35,182 bases of DNA from Hadesarchaea archaeon. GTDB taxonomy: Archaea; Hadarchaeota; Hadarchaeia; Hadarchaeales; JAGGTB01. Positions within the stretch are counted from its first letter, which is position 1. Each line of letters begins with the position of its first letter. The stretch is taken from assembly GCA_021163965.1 (NCBI GenBank), contig JAGGTB010000012.1, positions 1 through 35,182 on the forward strand, in the 5' to 3' direction. The notes below the pieces were generated by a model. That model worked only from the letters and a program-made list of their open reading frames with translations. It did no database searches and was not told the DNA's origin. Shown piece after piece: positions 1 through 8,486 of this stretch. Both the position numbers and the translations under genes were made by a program.

Positions 1-24
1 GCGTGGTCCATTTATAAAGGTTGA

Positions 25-300
25 CTAGAGGATGGTCGAAACTTCGGCTTTCTCGGTGCCTATGACCTCCCTTCGGATCCACTTCTTGCTCGATGCGGTA
101 AATATTATGACTGAATCCTCGTCCTCCCTAATGAGCTCCCTGAGCCTCGCCCTCACCCGCTCGAGCTGCCCCTCGCTGAGCTCGCCCTCGAAGGCGGAAT
201 TCTGGATCCAAGTGAGGTACTGCCTCAGGAACTGCCTAACCCCGTCGATCCGCTCGACCCCGACGTCGTAAACTATCAGCACGTACACGGCTACCACCAA
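25..300 (-). CDS. cas2: CRISPR-associated endoribonuclease Cas2
   Basis: 91 aa; N-terminal VYVLIVYDVGVERIDGVRQFLRQYLTWIQNSAFEGELSEG is the canonical Cas2 fold region; overlaps the end of cas1 by 10 nt. Confidence 0.96.
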   Translation of the reverse strand: MVVAVYVLIVYDVGVERIDGVRQFLRQYLTWIQNSAFEGELSEGQLERVRARLRELIREDEDSVIIFTASSKKWIRREVIGTEKAEVSTIL

Positions 301-1280
301 GCGCGAAAAGCCTCGAACGGCTTGTCCCCCAGCAGGTGTTTCACCAGCTTATAGCACTCGAGCCTAATCAGCCGCTGATAAGAGACCTTGCGCTTGAGCG
401 AGGGGTGTTTGATGGTCGTGCGGAGCTTCTCGTCCCACTCGGTGAGGAAAATCCTTCTGCCCCTATCGTTGAGGTAGCAGAAGTTGAGCTCCTCGAGAAA
501 GTGTTCTCCCCCAAGCATTCGGTTGTTCACGAGCTTAAAAATCACCCGATCCACGAGAATCGGTTTGAAGATCTCGCTCAGATCCAAGCTCAGCGAGAAA
601 CGCCGCTCGCCTGGCTCGTGCAAGTAGCTTATCGTTGGATTGAGCTGGGTGTGGTAGATCTCCGTAAGCACTGTGGTGTAAAGCAAAGAATTGCCGAAGG
701 AGATGAGGCAGTTTATCATGTTATCGGGAGGGCGCTTGACACGGCGCTCGAGCTCGAACCCCTCTCGCAGGATCTCATTAAAGCTCCGATAGTAGTGATC
801 CCTGATCCTCCCCTCGATGCCCATGAGCTCCTGCACATCCCCCGCCCCGTCGATCGCGCGCCTCTCCCCCTCTATCGCCTCCATCGCTCCGCCGACGTCC
901 TTGCCGCGCTTCCGGTAGTGGGCGAGGTTCTTCAAGATGTTGTGGCTCGCGCCCCTAATTACCTCCTTGGCGATCTCGAGCCTCTTCTCCCCGTCCAAGT
1001 AGTGCTCGACCTGCTTCACGAGCAGGTATCCGGACGGCAGGTACTCGCGGGGATAGAAGGTGCCGGAGTAATAGCCGTAGTAGTTGAAGACGTGCATCGG
1101 AATGCGGTTCTGGGAGAGGAAGACCAAGAGCTTCGAGTTAACGTCGAGCTCGCCGAACGCGTATATCGCCCCGACGTTGGTCACGGGTATGGGTGTTTTC
1201 CCCTGGCCGGTCTCCAAGTACAGCGTGTTTTCCCTTCGCCTCAGCCTCCCGCTCCTCAAAAGGTAATAATTGCGCTTCAT
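291..1280 (-). CDS. cas1: CRISPR-associated endonuclease Cas1 (type I-B-like)
   Basis: 329 aa; KRNYYLLRSGRLRRRENTLYL..., NRIPMHVFNYYGYYSGTFYPRE, HTQLNPTISYLHEPGERRFSLSLDLSEIFKPILVDRVIF are Cas1 motifs. Confidence 0.97.
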   Translation of the reverse strand: MKRNYYLLRSGRLRRRENTLYLETGQGKTPIPVTNVGAIYAFGELDVNSKLLVFLSQNRIPMHVFNYYGYYSGTFYPREYLPSGYLLVKQVEHYLDGEKRLEIAKEVIRGASHNILKNLAHYRKRGKDVGGAMEAIEGERRAIDGAGDVQELMGIEGRIRDHYYRSFNEILREGFELERRVKRPPDNMINCLISFGNSLLYTTVLTEIYHTQLNPTISYLHEPGERRFSLSLDLSEIFKPILVDRVIFKLVNNRMLGGEHFLEELNFCYLNDRGRRIFLTEWDEKLRTTIKHPSLKRKVSYQRLIRLECYKLVKHLLGDKPFEAFRAWW

Positions 1281-1281
1281 C

Positions 1282-1788
1282 CTAGCACCAGCACAGTTCG
1301 TAATAGCTGCATTTCCTACAATAAGACTTCTTCTCCGCGGGCGGTGGCTCGGGGCTGGAGAGCACGCGCTTTATTTCCTCCAGGGTTCTCTCTACCTCCC
1401 TTTCCCTCTCAGCCGTCAACTTGACTTCCTGTCTCCGCCGGAGCAGGGGGTAATCTATTACCCCCCTTGCGACGATTCCCCTCCGCTTCAGCCAGTAGAG
1501 GTAGTAGAGCATCTGGCCGATGTGGGCGGCCTCAATTCGCTTCGAACGTTTGATATCGTGGACCTCCGGGCCGCGCGAAAGGAAGTCTATTTTGATGGGG
1601 CCGAGGTCTATCTCCTTCGTCTTCCTGGAGTATGCCACCTCGTGCAGCAAGCTTCCCAGCGAGACGAGATCCGAGGTTTGCTCCATCTCGAAGTTGCGCG
1701 AGAAGAGCCAGAGCTTTCGCTTGCAGACGAAGTAGTAGTTGACTTGGGTGCCGGTATAGGTGAGCTCGGGGGAGGGTATTCTCTCCAT
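1282..1788 (-). CDS. cas4: CRISPR-associated exonuclease Cas4
   Basis: 168 aa; TGTQVNYYFVCKRKLWLF N-terminus and C-terminal Cys cluster YCRKCSYYELCWC; abuts cas1. Confidence 0.93.
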   Translation of the reverse strand: MERIPSPELTYTGTQVNYYFVCKRKLWLFSRNFEMEQTSDLVSLGSLLHEVAYSRKTKEIDLGPIKIDFLSRGPEVHDIKRSKRIEAAHIGQMLYYLYWLKRRGIVARGVIDYPLLRRRQEVKLTAEREREVERTLEEIKRVLSSPEPPPAEKKSYCRKCSYYELCWC

Positions 1789-1792
1789 GGTT

Positions 1793-2008
1793 TCACGCCT
1801 TACGTGAGTCGAGCCGACAAATCCTTTCCAGATCTCCCAAATCGAACGGGAAGTACCCTTCGTCCCTCAACTTCTCTTTCCCACGGATTTTTCTCGCAAT
1901 CAAACCGTAAAACTCCTCCCTCCTTTTGTTGAACCAAGAATTTATTGCCTCAAGCTCGCTTATGATTTTCCTTCGTTTCAGGAGCCAAAAACTCCAAGAG
2001 AAGGACAT
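1793..2008 (-). CDS. Short hypothetical ORF between cas4 and broken MNT (possible remnant)
   Basis: 71 aa ORF immediately upstream of and co-directional with cas4; no family recognised. Confidence 0.35.
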   Translation of the reverse strand: MSFSWSFWLLKRRKIISELEAINSWFNKRREEFYGLIARKIRGKEKLRDEGYFPFDLGDLERICRLDSRKA

Positions 2009-2166
2009 CGCTCGACCTGTTTCGGTTTTACGAAAAAGTCAGCCCTCGGTTCTTCATGAACTCCGGCGTTAATCTTGCTTTCCAACCCTCCCCGCGCCGT
2101 ATAGGGCATTTGTTTCCCGAAGCCGTTCGAGAACGGCTAAGAGCTTTCATTTGCAACGAAGTCTCC

Positions 2167-2491
2167 CTACCCCTCCACAGAGATCCCGGTCTCCACCGCC
2201 TCCCTCACGATGGTGACCTGCTTCTTGAGCCTCTCGAACTCCTCCGGGGTATAGCAGAGAAAGTCGACGAGGTAGTTAGAGTCCCAGTATCTGTAAGTTT
2301 CGGAAACCCTTTGGAAGAAATCCTTCCCCTCGTACCGCGGGGAGACGACTATCAAATCTATATCGCTGTCCTCGCGTGCCTTCCCCAGCAGCCCTGCTCC
2401 CGAACAGTATCACGCGGTCGACCCTCATCGCGCGGCCAATTTTTCTCCTGAATTGCCTGACTACATCCATTATATTCTCTTCCGAACCCAT
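2167..2491 (-). pseudogene. MNT-type minimal nucleotidyltransferase interrupted by one frameshift
   Basis: ORF 2276-2491 gives MGSEENIMDVVRQFRRKIGRAMRVDRVILFGSRA; the shifted frame (ORF 2167-2355 and upstream) gives LGKAREDSDIDLIVVSPRYEGKDFFQRVSETYRYWDSNYLVDFLCYTPEEFERLKKQVTIVREAVETGISVEG. Joined, they restore GSRAxGKAREDSDIDLIVVS. Confidence 0.85.
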
Positions 2492-2508
2492 CTCAGGATC
2501 TCCTCCGT

Positions 2509-3285
2509 TTAACCCCTTCTTTCACGAAGATCGGCCCTCACCACGTTCATGAACCCGAACCCGAGCGAGTTGAGCTCCCCGAACCCGCACTCGAGCCCGA
2601 ACTGTAGTATCTCCCTCTGGTTCTTATTTAGGTGACTGAAGGGGAACTCCCAGAGAGAGCCGAGGACCTTAACCTCCCTCCCGCCGAACACGACGTGGTT
2701 GCAGACCGGCTTCTTAAACGTGAACTGCTCGAATATCTGGAACCCCTCTAGGCGCTCCCCGCGGAACTCCCGGTACTTCTTGAACAGGTTGTCCTCCAGC
2801 TGCCTGACGAAGGCCTCGAAGGAATAGCGGGGCCGCCAGTAGACGTAGTCGTAGTCGCGCGGTGGCCTGATTCCATAGCGCCCGTAGTTCTCCCTCGGGA
2901 TCCTCACCACTATCGGAGTCCCGGAGACGAGGGTGCACCCCCCGCGGAGCCTCGGCTCCAGCACCCTGAGCGACTCCAGCGAGAAAGCCATGTCGCCGAC
3001 CTCAACCCTCCCGTCCCCCTCCAGGATCTCCGAGAGCTTTCCCTCCAAGACCCCGAGGAGCGGCCTCTCCGGCGACGATATCAACAGGTGCCTCAGGTCC
3101 CCCCTCCTCATGTCGGCGGGCGGGAAGATGTTCGAGAAGCAGAAGAACTTGTACCCCCGGCGGTCGTGGAGGTCCGAATAAGGGGTCCCCCGCAGCAGGT
3201 CGTAGATAAAACCCTGCAACTTGTGGTGGTAGCGCGGATCGTAGCCCTGATCCTTCAAGGCTCTCAGCCCGATTAAAATTCTCAT
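2509..3285 (-). CDS. cas6: CRISPR repeat endoribonuclease Cas6
   Basis: MRILIGLRALKD... start chosen inside the 294-aa ORF; C-terminal Gly-rich loop FGLECGFGELNSLGFGFMNVV; SLWEFPFSHLNKNQREILQFGLE. Confidence 0.88.
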   Translation of the reverse strand: MRILIGLRALKDQGYDPRYHHKLQGFIYDLLRGTPYSDLHDRRGYKFFCFSNIFPPADMRRGDLRHLLISSPERPLLGVLEGKLSEILEGDGRVEVGDMAFSLESLRVLEPRLRGGCTLVSGTPIVVRIPRENYGRYGIRPPRDYDYVYWRPRYSFEAFVRQLEDNLFKKYREFRGERLEGFQIFEQFTFKKPVCNHVVFGGREVKVLGSLWEFPFSHLNKNQREILQFGLECGFGELNSLGFGFMNVVRADLRERRG

Positions 3286-3420
3286 CTCCACCGACTTTAC
3301 TGAACCCTCGGAGGAAAAAAGTCTATCTGGCCAGCGAGAATCGGTACGTCGTCGGCCAGATCTGGCTTCCCCCCTCGTAAACGGGTGGCGCAATAGCGCA
3401 CGATCGCCGAGGGGGGTTAA

Positions 3421-3777
3421 CTATCGCTCGCCGTATCTCGCCAGCACCCCTTTGATCTCCCCCGCAAACCGGCAAAAGTCGTCGCGGCCCTTCGTTATGC
3501 TCTCAAACGCGATCTCGTCGCTGATCTTTCCGTACCCGTATACCGCTTTCCCCTTCAACGCCTCCACCCTGACATATAGGGGGAGATCCCGAAAGGTCTG
3601 AACGTCGAACCTGTCACCGAGCTCCCCAAGCACCATAATCCTAAAGTTGAACCTCTCCCTCCCATCTCCACCGTGTCCCACCGCCAGATCCACATCGGAG
3701 AGCTTGTCGTCTTCCCCCCTCGCCACCGACCCGTAAAGGAGTATGAACTGAACCTTTCCCTCTTCATCCAGTTCCAT
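3421..3777 (-). CDS. MNT-type nucleotidyltransferase domain protein (possibly 5'-truncated or frameshifted)
   Basis: ILLYGSVARGEDDKLSDVDLAVG is the GSxARGx(n)SDxDLxV nucleotidyltransferase motif. Confidence 0.8.
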   Translation of the reverse strand: MELDEEGKVQFILLYGSVARGEDDKLSDVDLAVGHGGDGRERFNFRIMVLGELGDRFDVQTFRDLPLYVRVEALKGKAVYGYGKISDEIAFESITKGRDDFCRFAGEIKGVLARYGER

Positions 3778-3957
3778 TATCTTTCTAACGCCTTCTCCAC
3801 CTTGGGCGGAACCGATACCTTCTTCGATAGCACTCTGGCCCCCTCTAATGTTTTCGCTCCGCTCAATAAAAACCGCGAGGCTCCCGCCAGCGGATACCTC
3901 GGGGGCGGCGAATTCCAGTAAACGTGGACGCCGTTGGCACCCGATTGACCGACCGGC

Positions 3958-4896
3958 TCACTCGAACTCGATCGTCGCGGGCGGCTTACTGGACAGATCG
4001 AAGAGAACGTGGGTGACCGTGGGGATCTCCCCCGTTATCCTCCTCTCGATCGAGCGCAGGGTTTCCCAGGGCACGGGGAACGGTTCCGCCGTCATGGCAT
4101 CCTCCGATTTCACGACCCTGACCGCGACGACCTCCCCGTATTTCCTCTCCCCCGCCTCCGTCACGCCGGTAGCTTTATCCCGCATGAGGACCGCGAAGGC
4201 TTGGAAGCACGGCAGGCCTTCCGTTTCCTCCTCCACTATCGCCGTGGCCTTCCTGACGAGCTCAACGCGCTCCGGCGTCACCTCCCCGAGCACCCTTACT
4301 GCCAAGCCTGGGCCGGGGAAAGGCCTCCTCTCGTAAACCTCGCGGGGGAGTCCGAGCGCGCGCGCCACCTCCCTGACCTGCGGCTTGTAGAGATCTTTCA
4401 GGGGCTCCAGGACCCTGTAGCCGTACCTCTCCATCGGGTCGATCCCCACCTGCTCTAGGACGTTGTGCTGGGACTTCACGCCGCCGCTCGCCTCGACCAC
4501 GTCGGCCGCTATCGTTCCCTGGAGCAGGCAGGAGACCCCGAGCTCCCGCGCGATGTCGGCAAACGTCCGATAGAAGGTCTCCCTGAAGGCCTTCCTCTTC
4601 TCTTCGGGATCCGTCTTCCCCCTGAGCGCGCTGAAGAAATGGTCCTTCACGTCGAAAATCTTCGCCTTTATCCCCATCCGCCCGAGGACCCTCAAAACCT
4701 CCTGGGGCTCGCCTTCCCGCATCAACCCGTCGTCGAGGAAGACGACCTTCAGCCTATCGCCGACGGCCCTGTGCCCCAAGGCGGCGGTCGTCATGCTGTC
4801 GACCCCTCCCGAGGTCGCCGCGAGAGCCTCCGCGTCGCCGATGGCTCGCCTCAGCCAAGCTATCTTCTCCTCGATGAATTTTTCGGGTTCGAACAT
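3958..4896 (-). CDS. guaAB: GMP synthase, ATP-pyrophosphatase subunit (archaeal split GMPS)
   Basis: MFEPEKFIEEKIAWLRRAIGDAEALAATSGGVDSMTTA P-loop; RRPFPGPGLAVRVLGEVT; C-terminal KPPATIEFE. Start moved to the internal Met. Confidence 0.96.
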   Translation of the reverse strand: MFEPEKFIEEKIAWLRRAIGDAEALAATSGGVDSMTTAALGHRAVGDRLKVVFLDDGLMREGEPQEVLRVLGRMGIKAKIFDVKDHFFSALRGKTDPEEKRKAFRETFYRTFADIARELGVSCLLQGTIAADVVEASGGVKSQHNVLEQVGIDPMERYGYRVLEPLKDLYKPQVREVARALGLPREVYERRPFPGPGLAVRVLGEVTPERVELVRKATAIVEEETEGLPCFQAFAVLMRDKATGVTEAGERKYGEVVAVRVVKSEDAMTAEPFPVPWETLRSIERRITGEIPTVTHVLFDLSSKPPATIEFE

Positions 4897-5032
4897 CGGG
4901 AGACATCCTCGCGCGCTCGTTAATATATTTTGTTGCAAACTCGTGAGGATGCCTAAATTAATTAGGATGGCCAGCCATGGCTTCCATCGCAACGCATTTA
5001 TTTCCTTTCACCAGCGGGGAAAATGAGAGTCT

Positions 5033-5215
5033 ATGGTCAGATGCTCCGTCTGCGGGAGGGAATTCCCCGAGAACCGGTTGCTTCGCTGCTACGAGTGCGG
5101 CAAGGCATACTGCCCGGAGTGCGCCGAGCGGAACCCCACGATAAAAGAGCTCGGCGTTTGCCCGGACTGCGAGGAAGTCTTCGAGACCGAGGAGGACTAC
5201 TGGGAGTGGGAGTGA
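5033..5215 (+). CDS. Small zinc-binding protein
   Basis: 60 aa with CSVCGREF...CYECGKAYCPEC...CPDC cysteine pairs. Confidence 0.75.
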   Translation: MVRCSVCGREFPENRLLRCYECGKAYCPECAERNPTIKELGVCPDCEEVFETEEDYWEWE

Positions 5216-5262
5216 TATTCGTCGGCTTACCCGCCTAGACCGCGAGAGCCAACTACTGGGTC

Positions 5263-5757
5263 TCAAGAGGAGGCCAGCTTTGACGCAAGCCTGGCCACCC
5301 TCCTGCCGTATTCCCTGCACAGTCCTTCGCTCCTTCCGTCCGGCTTCCCGATCGCCACAGGGCCGTAGTGGTCGCCCTCCGACGTCCCTTGGACGATCAT
5401 CCCGTGTATCAGCAGGGCCTGCAGGATGCTCATCACCGTCGTTTCGTTTCCTCCTCCGATGCCGCCCGAAGAGGAAAAAGCCCCGCCGACCTTCCCCTCG
5501 AGATCGCCGTGGAGCCGAACGCTGTCGTCGAGGAACTTCTTGACCTCCGCCGCCATGCACCCGTAATAGGTCGGGGACCCTACGACGATGGCATCGTACT
5601 CCGGTAGCTCCTCTACCTTGGCCTCCCGCACCGGTTTCACGTCGACTTCGGCGCCCTCGTCTCTCGCACCTTCCGCTATCAGCTCGGCCATCCTCTTCGT
5701 GTTGCCGGTCCTAGAGTGATAGACGATCAAAACCCTCGACATGTCCCCACCATTCAT
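5263..5757 (-). CDS. Flavodoxin / NAD(P)H:quinone oxidoreductase (WrbA-like)
   Basis: VLIVYHSRTGNTKRMAELIAEGARD FMN-binding motif; DAIVVGSPTYYGCMAAEVKKFLD; GIGGGNETTVMSI. Confidence 0.92.
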   Translation of the reverse strand: MNGGDMSRVLIVYHSRTGNTKRMAELIAEGARDEGAEVDVKPVREAKVEELPEYDAIVVGSPTYYGCMAAEVKKFLDDSVRLHGDLEGKVGGAFSSSGGIGGGNETTVMSILQALLIHGMIVQGTSEGDHYGPVAIGKPDGRSEGLCREYGRRVARLASKLASS

Positions 5758-5809
5758 CCTATGTTACGGGGGCAAATAAGCTGTGGGCCGTATCCCGTGA
5801 AGCCCCTTT

Positions 5810-6505
5810 GTGATGGCCCGGGTTGAGGTCTGCCCCACTCAGCTTAATACCACCAAAAGCCGACCCGAATTGGGGGAGAACTTGAAGCTGAAGCAGATGC
5901 TCTCCCGGATCCCGAGCTATTCTGAGGAGCTCGGGCTCGACCTGCGGAAGCCCGGTGACAGGTTCAAGTGGTTTCTCGCATCGGTGCTGTTCGCCAAGCG
6001 GATATCCGCGGAGATCGCGAAGAAAACCTATCGAGTCTTCGAAAAGAGGGGATTGACCACCCCCGATGCCATCCTGCGCACGGGCTGGGACGGGCTCGTT
6101 GACGCCCTAGACGCCGGAGGATACGTGCGCTACGACTTCTCGACGGCCACAAATCTCCTAGAGGTGGCTAAGGAGCTCAAGAGGCGGTACGGGGATCTCG
6201 AGCAACTGCACCAAGGGGCGAAGACCCCCCGGGACTTGGAGTCACACCTGCAGAAGTTGAGGGGGATAGGCCCTGTCGCCACGAACATCTTCCTCCGGGA
6301 GCTCAGGGGCATATGGCCGAAGGCGAGGCCTAAGCCCTCGAAGCTAGCGCGCGAGGTAGGCGAGAAACTCGGACTCGATGAAGTCGAGCCGTTCGAATCG
6401 GCGCTCGTAAGGATCAACCTCGAATACTGCAAACGGCGCAAATGTGCCATTTGTCCCGTGGAAGAATATTGTAGAGAGAAGCGAAATCTAACGACCCCAT
6501 TTTAG
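5810..6505 (+). CDS. HhH-GPD superfamily DNA glycosylase-like protein with C-terminal Fe-S cysteine cluster
   Basis: LRGIGPVATNIFLREL HhH segment and CKRRKCAICPVEEYC Cys cluster. Confidence 0.85.
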   Translation: MMARVEVCPTQLNTTKSRPELGENLKLKQMLSRIPSYSEELGLDLRKPGDRFKWFLASVLFAKRISAEIAKKTYRVFEKRGLTTPDAILRTGWDGLVDALDAGGYVRYDFSTATNLLEVAKELKRRYGDLEQLHQGAKTPRDLESHLQKLRGIGPVATNIFLRELRGIWPKARPKPSKLAREVGEKLGLDEVEPFESALVRINLEYCKRRKCAICPVEEYCREKRNLTTPF

Positions 6506-6548
6506 TCATATTATTTGTCATCCGAGGAAAGTAAAACTTGGTGCTCGC

Positions 6549-8486
6549 GTGTCCTGGCGGGAATACTTTCCGGAGGGCTACGAGAAAAGACCAGACCAGC
6601 TGAGGTTCATCGAAGAGGCCTCCGAGCTCCTCGCCGAGGGGGGGATATACGTGGTCTCGGCCCCCTGCGGGATAGGCAAGAGCCTGGCTGCCCTCGTATC
6701 TGCCCTCCCGCTGGTCGAGGAGGGGAAGAAGCTGATCTTCACATACCGGACGCGCAACCAGATCCAGATCTACCTGAAGGAGCTCAGGGCCATAGGCAGA
6801 CGACGGGAGCGGGAGTACCTTCAAGCATCCCTCGTGAGCAAACAGAGCATGTGCCCGAGATTTTCCGGCGACCGGATCTCCTACGGCGCTTTAGTGAGGG
6901 CCTGCAGGATCCTGAGGGAGAACTCTAAGAGGGGGAAGGAGCCGAGGTGTGCGTACTACTCCAAGATCCTAGAGGACCAGGAGAGAGCTATGAAGCTCGC
7001 CCTCGAGTGGTCCAAGAGCTACATTTCGCCGCTGGAAATCGTGGCGCGGGCGGAGAAAGCCGGGATCTGCCCCTACGAAGCGGTGAAGCTGATAATGCCC
7101 GAAGCTGAGGTCTTCCTCGGGACCTACCACTATCTCTTAGACCCTGGAATAAGGGAGGGTCTGCTCAGCCAGCTGGACATCGATCTCTCGGAGTGCGTCG
7201 GGGTGATCGACGAGGCCCACAATCTGTCGACCTTCGCGCGGGATCTCCTTTCGAGCGAGCTCCAGGAGCGCTCCATACGGAGGGCCCTAGACGAGGTCGG
7301 CGCGTTCGGGGGGCCGGACGCGGACGAGATCGAAGAGATCCTCCTAGCCCTCCGCGAAGAGTTCTTCCCCGAGCTGTCTAAGGGGCTTAAGCCCGGCGAG
7401 CCGAGAAGGCTGGACCGCGAGGCCGTCAGGGAGCTTTTCAGGGAGACCGTGGGCGGGATTCCGGAGATGGTCGCCAAGCTCGTCCACGATTACGGAGAGT
7501 ACGTGTGGGGCGAGAGGCTCAAGCTCGGGCGGAGAATCTACAGCTACAACCACAGAGTCGGAGAGTTCCTGATGGGCTTCCTCGGAGCGGAGGGGGCTCA
7601 GTATGCCCGCTGGGCCGAACTCGAGGAAGGTGAGACGAAGCTGGAACTCAGGAACTTGGACGGGAGGGAGCTAACGGACGTGGTCTTGGAAGGTCTGCAC
7701 TCCGCGATCCTTATGAGCGGGACCCTCACGCCCGCGGAAGTCCACGGACAGCTCCTCGCTTTCGACACGAGGAGGATGAAGTTCAGGGAGTTTAAGTCCC
7801 CATTCCCACCCGAGAACCGCCTCATCCTAGTCGCTAGAGACGTGTCCTCGAGGATGGAGGAGCGGACGGAGCAGACCTATCGGCGGTGGCGCGAGTACAT
7901 CGAGGAGGTGTTGAGGACGAACAGGGGAAACGTCGGAGTGTTCTTCACGAGCTACGAGTTGATGAAGAAGATCTCAGGGCTGGACACGGAGCGAGAGGTA
8001 ATCGTAGAAAATAGGAAGACCACCCACGGGGAAGTGATAGGGCGGCTGTCTGGGAGGGATGACATCGCCCTGTTTGGGGTGATCGGCGGAAAGTTCAGCG
8101 AAGGGGTCGACTACCCCGGGGAGCTCCTCACGTGTGCTGTGGTAGTCGGGTTCCCTTACGCGAGTTGGGACGACCGCCAAAGAGCCCTCACCGAGTACAT
8201 GAACGCGGTCTTCCCGGGAAAGGGGAGGCTCTATGGATATCTGGCCCCCGCGATCACGAGGTTCCTCCAGACCTGCGGGAGGATCCACCGCTCAAAGAGG
8301 GATAGGGGGTGCGTGGTGATACTCGACAAGCGCGTACGCTACCCCCACATCAGGCGTAAGCTTCCAAAGTACTTCCAGCGGGAAATGCGAACGGTCTCGA
8401 GCCCGGAGGAGTGCGGGAGGCTCATCTCCCAGTTTTGGGAGAAGCCTCGTCAGGGGGCATACAGAAATGCGAGCCCGGCGAGGTAA
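6549..8486 (+). CDS. XPD/Rad3-DinG-like superfamily 2 Fe-S helicase
   Basis: SAPCGIGKSLAA Walker A, VIDEAHNL DEAH box, four Cys between motifs Ia and II (MCPRF, RACRIL, PRCAYY, GICPYEA), C-terminal TCGRIHRSKRDRG. Confidence 0.92.
   Translation: MSWREYFPEGYEKRPDQLRFIEEASELLAEGGIYVVSAPCGIGKSLAALVSALPLVEEGKKLIFTYRTRNQIQIYLKELRAIGRRREREYLQASLVSKQSMCPRFSGDRISYGALVRACRILRENSKRGKEPRCAYYSKILEDQERAMKLALEWSKSYISPLEIVARAEKAGICPYEAVKLIMPEAEVFLGTYHYLLDPGIREGLLSQLDIDLSECVGVIDEAHNLSTFARDLLSSELQERSIRRALDEVGAFGGPDADEIEEILLALREEFFPELSKGLKPGEPRRLDREAVRELFRETVGGIPEMVAKLVHDYGEYVWGERLKLGRRIYSYNHRVGEFLMGFLGAEGAQYARWAELEEGETKLELRNLDGRELTDVVLEGLHSAILMSGTLTPAEVHGQLLAFDTRRMKFREFKSPFPPENRLILVARDVSSRMEERTEQTYRRWREYIEEVLRTNRGNVGVFFTSYELMKKISGLDTEREVIVENRKTTHGEVIGRLSGRDDIALFGVIGGKFSEGVDYPGELLTCAVVVGFPYASWDDRQRALTEYMNAVFPGKGRLYGYLAPAITRFLQTCGRIHRSKRDRGCVVILDKRVRYPHIRRKLPKYFQREMRTVSSPEECGRLISQFWEKPRQGAYRNASPAR

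Noticed and set aside
1-24. Possible CRISPR array or leader at the left edge
   Set aside because: Only 24 nt with a TTTATAAA palindrome; no repeat units visible, so no array can be claimed.
336-1424. Long plus-strand ORF (362 aa) across cas1/cas4
   Set aside because: Antisense to well-supported cas1 and cas4; low-complexity composition typical of GC-rich shadow frames; no recognisable domain.
4009-4923. Plus-strand ORFs (149 and 152 aa) antisense to guaAB
   Set aside because: Shadow ORFs; the opposite strand has an unambiguous GMP synthase.
4958-5560. 200-aa minus-strand ORF overlapping the zinc-ribbon and flavodoxin genes
   Set aside because: Overlaps the flavodoxin in another frame and has a shadow-like Arg-rich composition.
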